From contig JASANZ010002218.1 in NCBI GenBank assembly GCA_030849805.1, forward strand, positions 1-64,000: 64,000 bases of DNA, in the 5' to 3' direction. This stretch comes from Sergeia podlipaevii (lineage: Eukaryota > Euglenozoa > Kinetoplastea > Trypanosomatida > Trypanosomatidae). Shown one piece after another: positions 46,748-56,210 of the stretch (position 1 is the first letter of the stretch; every line of letters begins with the position of its first letter). The position numbers were made by a program, and so were the translations under genes. Below the pieces are notes generated by a model, which worked only from the letters and a program-made list of their open reading frames with translations, was not told where the DNA came from and did not search any database.

Positions 46748-47719
46748 TGAGGCGTGCTTGTGTGTGTGTGTGTGGGTGTGAGGGTGTGCGTGCGTAGATG
46801 CAAAAATAGATACAGACACACACTCTAAAATATGAGTTTTGAATTCTTTGTGTCAGGATGAGATGCGCCTAGATTTCACTAGCAAATACTACGTCGCACG
46901 TTTAAGTGTGTACGTTCTCCTTTTTTCTTTCCTTTATTTTCTTTATTTTGTACGTATATTTTTCCCTACTTAAAAGATGTAAAAAAAGGAAAATGAGAAA
47001 TACAAAAACAATTGAATACAGAATTTGAAAGAAATTCCATCTTTTTTTTTTTGTTCTTGAAAGTATTGGCTACAGTGGCATCTGTAGGAGCACACATGTT
47101 TTTTTTTTCCTTCCTGGGTGAGATCCTTAGGAAACAATAGAACCAAAAGACAGTGAGTCAAAGAAGACTAATCGTTACTATGTCTTCGTTGCTCATCTGA
47201 AGAGAAACAAGTAATATAGGTTCTTAAAAAAAAAAAGAAACTTTCCTCAGCTCATCAACTATGTTTACCAAAATGATAGCAAATTTACTCACGCCAGTGC
47301 TCTGTGCGCACGCGCACATTCTCTTTTCCAAAAAAATTAATCCGCCTATAGGGTTTTCCTTTTCTCTTCCCTCTCGTCCTATGCAATGACACACTTGTTC
47401 TATCCACACATGTATGTATGTTCGTCTGTGTGTGTGTTCTCTCAATTGACAGAGCTTACCTTGGAGAATCTTACCGCTTCTTTCTTTGCCAAACCTCGTA
47501 AAAAAATATATGCTGTTCCTGTATTTTGTTTTTTCGCTGTTGTTGTTGCTTCATAATAGCACTATCTGGCCCTCCTTGCTAGTCTCATCATCATCCTCTT
47601 TTTTTGCATTTTTTTCTTTTCTCATCTCCTATATGTATCTATGTAAGTCGACGCGCCGGCCTTCGCGCACTCATTCATCGTCAGTCCAGATGCTCCCCCC
47701 CCCCACCTACGCTTCATTG

Positions 47720-47917
47720 TAGGTCGAACAGAGCAAGAAAAAGAGGACTAGTGGCAAGGCGCGCACGCGCACGTATGTATGTTCCGCGCATTATAGTGTT
47801 GAGCCCTACCTTGAGGGAAAACACACACACACAAGGAAAGGATTGGTCCAAGCATAAAACACTCAGTGCATACGCAATAGCTGTGTTAAGGTCTTTACAC
47901 GCAAGTAGAACCCCCCC
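47720..47917 (+). repeat. First copy of a 194-198-base direct duplication beside the gap
   Basis: Begins TAGGTCGAACAGAGC and runs to a C7 tract at the N-run. It matches 47934-48127 base for base as far as I can align, except one extra AC unit in the dinucleotide repeat and two extra C at the end. Confidence 0.95.
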
Positions 47918-47933
47918 NNNNNNNNNNNNNNNN
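47918..47933. other. Assembly gap (16 N)
   Basis: The only N-run in the window, placed exactly between the two copies of the duplication. This is what unmerged overlapping contig ends look like. Confidence 0.98.
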
Positions 47934-48127
47934 TAGGTCGAACAGAGCAAGAAAAAGAGGACTAGTGGCAAGGCGCGCACGCGCACGTATGTATGTTCCG
48001 CGCATTATAGTGTTGAGCCCTACCTTGAGGGAAAACACACACACAAGGAAAGGATTGGTCCAAGCATAAAACACTCAGTGCATACGCAATAGCTGTGTTA
48101 AGGTCTTTACACGCAAGTAGAACCCCC
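47934..48127 (+). repeat. Second copy of the duplication beside the gap
   Basis: Second copy, starting immediately after the N-run and ending in C5 followed by unique sequence (GCGCATTTAAATA). Confidence 0.95.
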
Positions 48128-48303
48128 GCGCATTTAAATATAAACTCAGAAAAGAAAAGGTAGTGGCCGATAGTTCGTCAAAGTGCGTAGCAATACCAGC
48201 TCATCAATATATGCAATACAATGTATGCGGATAAAAATAGATAGCGGTAGCGCACAAGCAAAACAGAAAAAAGGAAAAAAAAAAAAGTAGCACTTCAGTC
48301 CCA

Positions 48304-49707
48304 CTACGCATAGGCTTCGATGCATGATATAAGATCGTCACACTCGGTGCGCAGGTTCAGTGCCAGTTTGCGCCGTGCCTCCTCTGTGGCACCAGCAATA
48401 GGCATGAACTCAGTGAGACGCACAACCGACAGTCGAAGTCGATCGCGCTCACCGGCGGTAGGATTCGGGTTGGTCTCCTGACTCACGCGCAGACGCATCA
48501 GCACGGGACGGTTAAGGCGACCTTGAGCGAGCTTACCAATGTACATGGGATCCTGCTCGGAGCGCAGTTTGAGCTCAGACGCAGGCATGCCAAAGAACTC
48601 CACGCCAGCTTCATTGAAGAGAGTCAGCCACACCTGAGACACGTTATCGGTCACTTCAATGGAAACGAGGTAGCGCTGGTTGGGTGTCACTATGGCATCG
48701 CACTTCTCACAGCGGAAGCGGTCACCCTGAGCCCCTTCAGGAGTCACCTTCTTGTTGCACGTCGGGCACGCGTCGTACCACTGCGCATCCTGCTTCATGT
48801 AGACGGGAACACAGCGCACATCCACATAATCTGGCTTGGCGCCGCGGCCAAGGCCCTCGCTGGTAATTTCGTCAAAGTACTTGCGGCCCTTGTTAGACTC
48901 GCTGGTGCCAGTGCCGGCACCCACGCCGGCACCAATAGAAGAGAGCGATGCCACGTTGTTACCGCCGGTGGAGATGTACCAGTTTGAGAGCTTCTTCACA
49001 TCCGCGATTTCCAGGGGATTTGCGTCGATCTTGGTCTGGAAGGTAGAGGAGACGGTGACGCCGTCAAACTGGCCAACCTTCACCTGGCGAAGCGCCACAA
49101 CGGTGCCGGGCTCGTAGGTCCATGCTTTGGCTTCATCATTCCAGAACGTGACCTCTACCGCAGCGGTGGTGTCTCCGACCTTGATGTTGCGCTTGATAAG
49201 CTCGCGACCGGTAGACTTCTGCGTGATGGAGGTAATATTGTCCACGCTAAGAACAACAGCGAGAATATCAACAAGCGAGCCGACCTCGCGGTTCTTCAAA
49301 AGCTCCACAGGGACAAAGTTGTAGCGCTGCATAGGGAGCGCCGACGCGGCGGCTGCATCTCGCGCGAGCACGATTTCCGAACCGCGGTCAAAAGTCAGCT
49401 CGTAGTCGTTGTTCACGTTGCTGAAGCGACGGTTGGCGTTCTTCACCTGACCACCACTAAAGTAGTATACCTGTCCATTAACAAGGAGCGGCTCGAACAT
49501 GTCAACCGCCTCGTTGAACACGGTGGCACGAATAGCAGAGGACTCGTCAATGAGGGTGAAGGAAAAGAGCTTGCCCTGAGAAGTAGGCTTGTTCCACGTG
49601 CGCACATCTGTTTTGTCCGTCACACGAGCTCTGATCCACCACTTGCCGCCAAGAAATGGCGTGAGGGAGTCGATGGGTTGAATCTGATGGTTGCCTGGCT
49701 GCTGCAT
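48304..49707 (-). CDS. RPA1: Replication protein A large subunit (RPA1), short form
   Basis: RPA1 is the main single-stranded-DNA-binding subunit of the RPA trimer. From the ATG at 49707 (MQQPGNHQIQPIDSLTPFLG) it has 467 residues, about 51 kDa, against about 616 in humans. The N-terminal 70N protein-interaction domain is absent, as known for trypanosomatid RPA1. OB-fold A starts at once (KWWIRARVTDKTDVRTW, LFSFTLIDESSAIRATVF). OB-fold B follows (VGSLVDILAVVLSVDNITSI). OB-fold C carries the zinc site (YDACPTCNKKV, then FRCEKCDAIV) and ends in the trimerisation helix. The sequence is well conserved throughout. The open frame upstream to 49905 is Phe-rich leader; a tract with its AG at 49748 precedes the start. 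Confidence 0.95.
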   Translation of the reverse strand: MQQPGNHQIQPIDSLTPFLGGKWWIRARVTDKTDVRTWNKPTSQGKLFSFTLIDESSAIRATVFNEAVDMFEPLLVNGQVYYFSGGQVKNANRRFSNVNNDYELTFDRGSEIVLARDAAAASALPMQRYNFVPVELLKNREVGSLVDILAVVLSVDNITSITQKSTGRELIKRNIKVGDTTAAVEVTFWNDEAKAWTYEPGTVVALRQVKVGQFDGVTVSSTFQTKIDANPLEIADVKKLSNWYISTGGNNVASLSSIGAGVGAGTGTSESNKGRKYFDEITSEGLGRGAKPDYVDVRCVPVYMKQDAQWYDACPTCNKKVTPEGAQGDRFRCEKCDAIVTPNQRYLVSIEVTDNVSQVWLTLFNEAGVEFFGMPASELKLRSEQDPMYIGKLAQGRLNRPVLMRLRVSQETNPNPTAGERDRLRLSVVRLTEFMPIAGATEEARRKLALNLRTECDDLISCIEAYA

Positions 49708-50531
49708 AGTTGATATGAAAATATCAAAAAAAAAAAAAAAGCTCTGTCTAGTTTGTTTGATGAGTAATGGGAGATATATGAATGCAAAAAAAAGAAAACA
49801 CACACGAAGAAGACCGAGAAAAATAAGAACAAAATGCGTGTGCGATAGGTTCTTAAGCCAAAATCTATAGGGGGGGATATATATGTATGCAGTCAGCTTT
49901 AACAACGAAAAGAACAGCAGTCCCTGTATGCGTGTGTATCTAACGATTTATTATACTGTGTTGGTTCTCAACAAAAAAAAAAGGAGGTGGAGTGCACAGC
50001 AATGGGTATGAATGTTGATTAATAAGGAAAATGTCAAAAGAAAAAGAGAATTCAAGGATAGTACTCAGAGAGAGAGAGAGAGAGAAAAGCTGCGCTTACG
50101 GCAATGTGCATCCAGTAGCCTAAAATGCGTATACTGCAGCTCGACCTCGTTAAACTTTCTTGATTTTGTCGTTGAACTAAAAAAGCAGTCATGAAAAAAA
50201 GCTAATAAAACCCGGCAAAGATGACGTTCTCCTCTAGTGGTAAGTATATACTTACTTATTTGCCTTTAATTTCTTCTAAAAGAAAAAACATGTGAAAAAA
50301 TAAAATGATGAACCAATAGTTTCTAAAGCAAACTTAGCAGACTCCTTCATAAGAACAGTTTCCTTTTTGTCCTTCTCTTCAATGCATATCACCAAGACCA
50401 ACTCTAGAAACAAACAAGATAAAAAAAAGTTAGAAGAGAAGAGAAGAACATCGCAAGAAGAGACACTATAAACCCCTACTAACCTTCCATGTCCTCGTTA
50501 CCGTCCATTTGATGAACCGTGGTTGCTTTCA
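49708..50531. other. Intergenic: RAD5-like 3' region and RPA1 5' leader
   Basis: AT-rich, with A15 near 49727-49741, GA repeats near 50070-50086 and the RPA1 acceptor near 49748. No gene is seen. Confidence 0.6.
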
Positions 50532-53500
50532 TCATTCACTACTGTCACTGTCACTGTCGCTGTTGCTGCTGATACTACTAGTACTAGAGCTCTCCTCATC
50601 ACTGCTGCTTGATTCATTAACAAAGAGAGCCAGCAGGTCTTCCGTGCGTAGCCGCCGTGCCACAGCCCCCTCCTGTGCGTTGCAGCAGTACCCGCTGAGA
50701 AGGCGTTTCTGCTGGCACAGGGCCTCAATTTTTTCCTCCACTGTTGAATGAGCAATGAGCTTCATAACACGCACAGGGCGTGTTTGGCCAATGCGATGAA
50801 TGCGGTTCAAGGCCTGCTCTTCAGTGCCTGGATTCCACGTCGGCTCCATAAGGAAGCAATGGTTGGCGCAGGTGAGATTAATACCCACTCCACAGGAGGT
50901 GATCGTCGCCAGCAACACACGTGGGCCCGCGCGAGGTGATGACGATGATGCAGACAATGTGGCGGGTACTAAAGCGGTGGAAGTTGACTGGCCGGTGATA
51001 GTGCGTGTACCTGCAGGGTTGGTCGCGCCACTAGAGGTAGAAGAAGTGGCTAGACCCCCTTGCACCACCTCCCCACGGAACTGCTGGAGGACCTTCTGCT
51101 TCTGTCGTAACGAGAGACTGCCAGTGTACATGCTCGAGGACACATTCGCCTTGTTAAGGCAGTACTGAACATAGTTAAGATACGTAACGAAAGAGCTGAA
51201 GACGACAATTTTCTCATCGAGTGGAATACGCAAAATGTTCTCCAGCAGTACCATCGTTTTGGAACTCAAGCTCGCTGGCCAGCTCTCAAAGTTGCTCACG
51301 TCTACTCCGTCCACCGACTGCAGTGGCGATGGCTTCTGGCCAGGCTGTGCCGCTGCCGCTGCTGCTGCCGTCCCTACAGGGGAATCTGCGAGGATCTCCG
51401 GAGGGATGCGGAGCGCATCCGCAGGCCTCGTTGCTCGCTTGCACATTGGGCACTCTCGCTTCATCTGAAATGCATGGTTGATGCACCCCTCGCAGTATGT
51501 GTGTCCGCAAGGCAGAATAACAGGCACATTCAGCGTGTCCATGCAAATGGTACATTCCCGATTGCCAATCTCCTGCTCCTTGAGCTCTTTAATCAGCTCC
51601 TGCACAAACTCGGCCTGCTTGTTTGCCTTCATGCGACGCAGCAGCACACGATCAATAAAGGTTTCAATGGCCTTCGCGACCTCGCTCTTCCGCTTCGCCT
51701 CCGTCTCCGCGGAAGCGGAAGAGGCAGCTGCAGCTAAACTGCCACTAGTAGCAGCACTAGAGGGAGGAGCCTGGAAGCGGCGGAGGGCGGCGACGACGAT
51801 GTAGGGGTGCAGGCAGGTTTGTCGACACCGCATCAGCATCTCAAATGCAGTACCAAATGTGCGTAGCTGTCCTAGATGTCGCTGAGCGGTGTCTAGCTTG
51901 CGAGTCGCGGCCTCGTGAATCTCCAGATAAAATGCTGCCTCCTCGCGAGAGAGGGGCACCTTCGTCAGGACCACCTCCTTTGGGGGTAGGTCCAAGATCG
52001 GTCGGCCATTGACAATTGAGTCGGGGGTTCTGCGGAGCAACAGAGAAGAAAACAGCAGGCGTAGTGCAGTGGTAGGACGGGGATGGTTGCTGTCCATGTT
52101 AAAGTACCGCACAATCTCACTGTTCCACCAGTCTAACGCACTAAAGTGAGGCACCTGCAGGAACTTCAATAGTGGATATAGATCGTTGACGCTGTTCTGC
52201 GTGGGGGTTGCGGTTACAGCCCACTTGTACTTGGCGGTAAGTTGCAGACACGCACGAGACTGCTGGGTGCGCACATTTCGAATGTAGTGCGCCTCGTCCA
52301 GAATGACGCGCTTCCACCGAATCATGTACATCTTCCCTGGCTCAGCGGAGGTCACCGCGGGCTCAAAACGCAACGTTTGGTAACTGCACAGAACATAGTC
52401 GTAATTCTGCGCTACCTGGAACATGTTGAGACGCCGGCGGCGAGCCCCGTAGTACAGAAGAACCCGCGGCGCTGGCGTTACACATGAGTGAATCTCCTCC
52501 GCCCATTGCGATAGCAGCGACGTTGGACACACAATCAGCGTCGCCGGCGATGCTACTTGACTCCCCGTTACACGATCATACCGTGGTCCCCGAGTGGCCT
52601 CACATAAGGCGATAAGAGTGCGGGTCTTGCCCAAGCCCATGTAGTCGGCAAATACACCACCCCGCACAGACTGAACATCACGAGATGAAATGGCCGCGTA
52701 CGGCATAGAGCCAACGCCGTCGTTGGTGCTCGCAGCAGTAGGCGAGCTCTCCTCATCCGTCTCATCCACATCCATAGCAGCGGCTGGGTTGTGCAGTGAA
52801 GAGAAGGAAGGGGTGGGAGAGGGTTGCCCATTGTCGCCACCGCTGCCACTGCGCGGACAAGTGTTGTGGCGCTGCTGGAGTTCGCGCGAGTGGCCCTCAC
52901 GCATGTGTAGCCAGTGCAAAGCCTGCAGCTGAAAGGGGCGGAGGTGGCCGCGCTCCGACATCGATGCGGGCACTGGTGCCTCGGGCAGCTTATCAAACGG
53001 TACCGACTCGAGGGTTTGGAGAAAGCGAACAAGTTCTCTGTTATCAAGAGCGTCGTACGACCCGTTTTGCTGTTGCTCGTCCATGCCATCCTCAATGTCA
53101 GAAACCTCCTCGTCTTCGGTACCGTCTTCTTCGTCATTGTCGTCAGAGGAGGACGAGAAGGAGTCATCATCCCTGTGCCGTGCACTCTCCCCGTGTGATG
53201 CCCCAGCTGGCGTCACTTCTGGCGCGGTCACAGCAGCATCAACCTCACGATTACTTGGAATTACCGGTGCTCCAGCTGTTGTGGATACTAGCAACGGCAA
53301 CGCTCTCGCGCACATTTCACATATGCGTGAGCCTGGAGAGTTAAAAAAGGTGCATGTGGGGCATCCAACTTGGGCTCCAGCAAGACCTGCTCTGACAGAT
53401 GGTATCGGCGTATCGCACGCAGCGCACACACGCGAGCTGGGACTGTTAATGAGTGTGCATCGCGTGCAAGTCCATGAGCTACCGATAGCGTCTGACCCAC

Positions 53501-54020
53501 CTGCTCTCAATGTCACTCCAGCGGTAGCTCCACCACCTGCGCCGTTGCTGCTCCTGTTGCTACAAGAGCCGCTCGCCCCACCTCCTTGTGCTTGCGGTTG
53601 TGGCACCGTCGTGGAGGGTGCTCCTTGGCTTGCTTGTGGCAACGATGCACTAAGAGCGGAGAACCCATTCATATTGCCGCTACTGGTGTTGGTGCTAAGA
53701 GGAGGATGAGACCTACTATCCCCGTCCACCCGCCTGCGTGAGCGTTTGTGCTCGTGACCCTCTTGAGCAGTACCAGCAGCAGCAGCAGCTCCAGTGGTGC
53801 CCTCACTGGCACCATCTGTCGCGCCGGAGCCCTCCTCTCTCTGACGTCCGCGCCTCCCTGCCCTATTGCAACTGCTCGTGCCATTGATTTCTCTATTTTG
53901 CGCATAAGGTGCTGCAGTGCCAGAGAAGTCTGCGTGCTGCGCGGCTCGTGCGATGCCCAGCTCAATGGTGGGGGAGGCAAACTGATCTAAACTGGCAAGG
54001 AACTCATCCACATCGTCCAT
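50532..54020 (-). CDS. RAD5/RAD16-type SNF2 ATPase with RING finger and tandem RanBP2-type zinc fingers
   Basis: Proteins of this class combine DNA translocation with ubiquitin-ligase activity in DNA damage tolerance (RAD5/HLTF) or nucleotide excision repair (RAD16). The 1162-residue product has two RanBP2/NZF fingers, WTCTRCTLINSPSSRVCAAC near residue 182 and CPTCTFFNSPGSRICEMC near 219. The SNF2 ATPase follows, with Walker A FADYMGLGKTRTLIALC near 457 and DEAHYIRN near 574. A C3HC4 RING (CTICMDTLNVPVILPCGHTY, then CPMCKRA) sits between the two helicase lobes at about 818-865, the RAD5/RAD16 arrangement. Lobe 2 has LNRIHRIGQTRPVRVMKL near 1070. The N-terminal 150 residues and 260-330 are disordered, the latter acidic. 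I see no HIRAN domain. The C-terminus is a Ser/Asp/Glu-rich tail. The acceptor lies 7 bases before the ATG. Confidence 0.92.
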   Translation of the reverse strand: MDDVDEFLASLDQFASPTIELGIARAAQHADFSGTAAPYAQNREINGTSSCNRAGRRGRQREEGSGATDGASEGTTGAAAAAGTAQEGHEHKRSRRRVDGDSRSHPPLSTNTSSGNMNGFSALSASLPQASQGAPSTTVPQPQAQGGGASGSCSNRSSNGAGGGATAGVTLRAGGSDAIGSSWTCTRCTLINSPSSRVCAACDTPIPSVRAGLAGAQVGCPTCTFFNSPGSRICEMCARALPLLVSTTAGAPVIPSNREVDAAVTAPEVTPAGASHGESARHRDDDSFSSSSDDNDEEDGTEDEEVSDIEDGMDEQQQNGSYDALDNRELVRFLQTLESVPFDKLPEAPVPASMSERGHLRPFQLQALHWLHMREGHSRELQQRHNTCPRSGSGGDNGQPSPTPSFSSLHNPAAAMDVDETDEESSPTAASTNDGVGSMPYAAISSRDVQSVRGGVFADYMGLGKTRTLIALCEATRGPRYDRVTGSQVASPATLIVCPTSLLSQWAEEIHSCVTPAPRVLLYYGARRRRLNMFQVAQNYDYVLCSYQTLRFEPAVTSAEPGKMYMIRWKRVILDEAHYIRNVRTQQSRACLQLTAKYKWAVTATPTQNSVNDLYPLLKFLQVPHFSALDWWNSEIVRYFNMDSNHPRPTTALRLLFSSLLLRRTPDSIVNGRPILDLPPKEVVLTKVPLSREEAAFYLEIHEAATRKLDTAQRHLGQLRTFGTAFEMLMRCRQTCLHPYIVVAALRRFQAPPSSAATSGSLAAAASSASAETEAKRKSEVAKAIETFIDRVLLRRMKANKQAEFVQELIKELKEQEIGNRECTICMDTLNVPVILPCGHTYCEGCINHAFQMKRECPMCKRATRPADALRIPPEILADSPVGTAAAAAAAQPGQKPSPLQSVDGVDVSNFESWPASLSSKTMVLLENILRIPLDEKIVVFSSFVTYLNYVQYCLNKANVSSSMYTGSLSLRQKQKVLQQFRGEVVQGGLATSSTSSGATNPAGTRTITGQSTSTALVPATLSASSSSPRAGPRVLLATITSCGVGINLTCANHCFLMEPTWNPGTEEQALNRIHRIGQTRPVRVMKLIAHSTVEEKIEALCQQKRLLSGYCCNAQEGAVARRLRTEDLLALFVNESSSSDEESSSTSSISSNSDSDSDSSE

Positions 54021-54848
54021 TTGTTGCTATTTTGAGCAAAAAGAGAGAAAAAAAATAAATCTATTTACGTTTTTAGGTACTTTTTTTTTTGTTTTTTGGT
54101 TTTTGTTGTGTTGTTGTTGTTTAATTTTTTCGCTGTTGACTGAGCCAAGCGCTCAGTGTTGTTGTTGTGGCCGTATTTTCCAACACACCTCTTTGAAGAT
54201 TCTTAGGACTTTTTCATTTTAGAACAAAAAGGGGAGTACAACAAAAATAGAAGATGATGAGAAATGATGATATAGCAGTAATTAGGCCAACAGAAACATT
54301 TTCGGGCAACAGCTAAGCAAGCAGACAAAAAAAAAAAAAACGAACGAAACTCTCGTAGCAACTAGGTACAAAAGTATTTTCTTAAGTATACGTTCATGTT
54401 GCCAGCACTTATGTAGATATCTTAAATTTCCATTATATATGTATATAGTTTGATTGTTAATATAGACGCATGTATATATAAGTTATAATCATACTTAAGC
54501 AAAGCTCGTTATATGATATATATAGCGATGGCAAAAAGTACTGTTACCAGTTGAACTACAAAGAGAAGTAAAAAAAAAAAAAAAAAGAATCCCCGTGGGA
54601 AAAAGTAAGACGGCTCCTTCATTCACACGTATGAAAGAAAACATATATGTATGCGGAGAGTTTTATATGTCACTTTTTTTTTTTGCTTTGTGTGTGTGTG
54701 TGCATTCTTTTCTTCCACCTTTTCCTTCGAAGCGCATTCATATTTCCTTCTCTTTGCCAGCATATCAAATATGCTCTTTCGCTTTCCCATACAGGAAAGG
54801 AGAGAAACATAAACAGTGTGTTTCGCTCACAAGCGCGTATATATACAT
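54021..54848. other. Intergenic: MTNB 3' region and RAD5-like 5' leader
   Basis: AT-rich, with GTT repeats near 54105-54120, A17 near 54570-54586 and TATA-like stretches near 54430-54525. No gene is seen. Confidence 0.55.
54027..54059 (-). promoter_or_regulatory. Putative spliced-leader acceptor for the RAD5-like gene
   Basis: Sense TTTATTTTTTTTCTCTCTTT then TTGCTCAAAATAG, with the AG at 54027-54028, leaving a leader of only 6 bases before the ATG. Confidence 0.55.
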
Positions 54849-55529
54849 TTACTTCTGGTCCGCAACGACCCAAGGAAGACCAAGTTGCTTCATCTTAATA
54901 GCAAGCTCCATAAGGTAGTCTAGGCACTCCACCATGCCCTTTGCCTTCTGCCAGGTATCTCCCCACACGTACATGCCGTGACGGCGCACAAGCACCGCAT
55001 TGGACTCGGGGTACTTCTTCATGCAGGCGGCCATGGAGGCAGTCAGGTCACGCTCAAAGTCAGTGTTGTCAATAATTGGTACAACGAGGGTGTCACGGAA
55101 CCCAAGAGCCTGCTTTGTCTCTGCATTGGCAATCCCTTTTATCATCTCGATGTGAGAAATGCGGAACTCATCGCCGCACAGCATGCTGACGAGCACAACA
55201 TTTTGTGAGTGTGTGTGGAGGCAAGCGCCAGCACCTCGCATAGTAAATGCGTTGAAAAAGAGAGGAGTGCACTCCGAAATTTTAAGTTTCTTCTCCGTTG
55301 TGCGAGGCTCCTCCACTACGCACTGATTTGCGTCCAGAATAAAGATCTCATCAGAGCGAATGCGCTCCTTCTGCACACCGCTAGGGGCGATGTAGTACTT
55401 GTCGCCCATTTTAATGGAGATACCTCCACCGGTGCCGGTGGCCCAGCCGAGATTGTAAAAGTTGCGGCATAGCTCCGGGATGAGATTAAAAGGGTGTTCA
55501 GGGTGAGACTCAGGAACAACTACTGACAT
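54849..55529 (-). CDS. MTNB: Methylthioribulose-1-phosphate dehydratase (MtnB/APIP)
   Basis: This class II aldolase-fold enzyme dehydrates 5-methylthioribulose-1-phosphate in the methionine salvage pathway that recycles polyamine-derived methylthioadenosine. From the ATG at 55529 ([20 protein letters not shown]) it has 226 residues, the usual length. Family motifs are present: [33 protein letters not shown], the zinc pair in [16 protein letters not shown], and the third zinc His in [15 protein letters not shown]. The Glu/Met segment [12 protein letters not shown] is typical of APIP. The frame continues upstream to 55772, but an acceptor at 55636 and homology select 55529. No other salvage gene lies in the window. 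Confidence 0.94.
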   Translation of the reverse strand: MSVVVPESHPEHPFNLIPELCRNFYNLGWATGTGGGISIKMGDKYYIAPSGVQKERIRSDEIFILDANQCVVEEPRTTEKKLKISECTPLFFNAFTMRGAGACLHTHSQNVVLVSMLCGDEFRISHIEMIKGIANAETKQALGFRDTLVVPIIDNTDFERDLTASMAACMKKYPESNAVLVRRHGMYVWGDTWQKAKGMVECLDYLMELAIKMKQLGLPWVVADQK

Positions 55530-55635
55530 GGTAAGGCTATAGATTATGCAGTAATCTTTGTGTTCTTCTTCCTTATTTGATAGTATTGTTACTTTCTTTT
55601 CAATTGTGTCCTGAACAACCTCTAACACTGTCCTT

Positions 55636-55676
55636 CTAAGAGTTGAAAGAAAAAAAATAGTTAAAGAGAAAAAAGA
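55636..55676 (-). promoter_or_regulatory. Putative spliced-leader acceptor for MTNB
   Basis: Sense TTTTTTCTCTTTAACTATTT then TTTTTCTTTCAACTCTTAG, with the AG at 55636-55637, about 106 bases before the ATG at 55529. Confidence 0.6.
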
Positions 55677-55985
55677 TGTGTTTCTATTCTTATTTAAAGA
55701 AGTACCATCAAGTAAAGATATCAAAAAATTATCGCTGACTAGCGTAGAGCCACACCACTTCACTCCATACATTAGAAAAGTAATACCAAGAAGAATGTAT
55801 TGTCACGCGCTAAACAAACAAAAAGCAACGCAACATTTATTTTCTTCCTTTTCTTTTCTACATTTTCAGTAGGACAATAATAACAATAATAAAGAGGTTT
55901 CCTCCAATAGTGTGTGATGGCAATAAAATAAAATAAATATAAAAAGTGGAAAAGGAAAAAAAAAAAAGAAAGGGGGAACACACAC

Positions 55986-56007
55986 ATATATATATATATA
56001 TATATAT
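55986..56007. repeat. (AT)n microsatellite
   Basis: About eleven AT units in the kinesin-MTNB spacer. Confidence 0.85.
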
Positions 56008-56210
56008 CAATTCTACGCGGTGATCTATCTAGTACAAAAGAAATATATAAGAATTATAAAACATACCTCTAGCCCTGTAATGAAGAGAAAGGGGGGAAGC
56101 GAAAAATCCACGTGCCCTCATGACTGTCTGGCAGTAGCACTTCCCCCTCCCCCTCATGCTGCCCTGGAGCACCTCTCCATGAGACCAGCTGTGCCTATAT
56201 ATATGTTTAT

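Larger units (their letters stand above)
46690..48303. other. Intergenic: RPA1 3' region, assembly gap and small-gene 5' leader
   Basis: AT-rich with GT runs near 46760 and CA runs near 47822. It includes a 16-N gap at 47918-47933 with near-identical flanks. No coding sequence is recognised. Confidence 0.6.
55530..56210. other. Intergenic: kinesin 3' region and MTNB 5' leader
   Basis: AT-rich, with an AT dinucleotide repeat at 55986-56007. No gene is seen. Confidence 0.6.

Noticed and set aside
47720..48127. True tandem duplication or transposon end repeat
   Set aside because: The N-run lies exactly between near-identical copies and no transposase or inverted repeat is present; unmerged contig ends explain it better.
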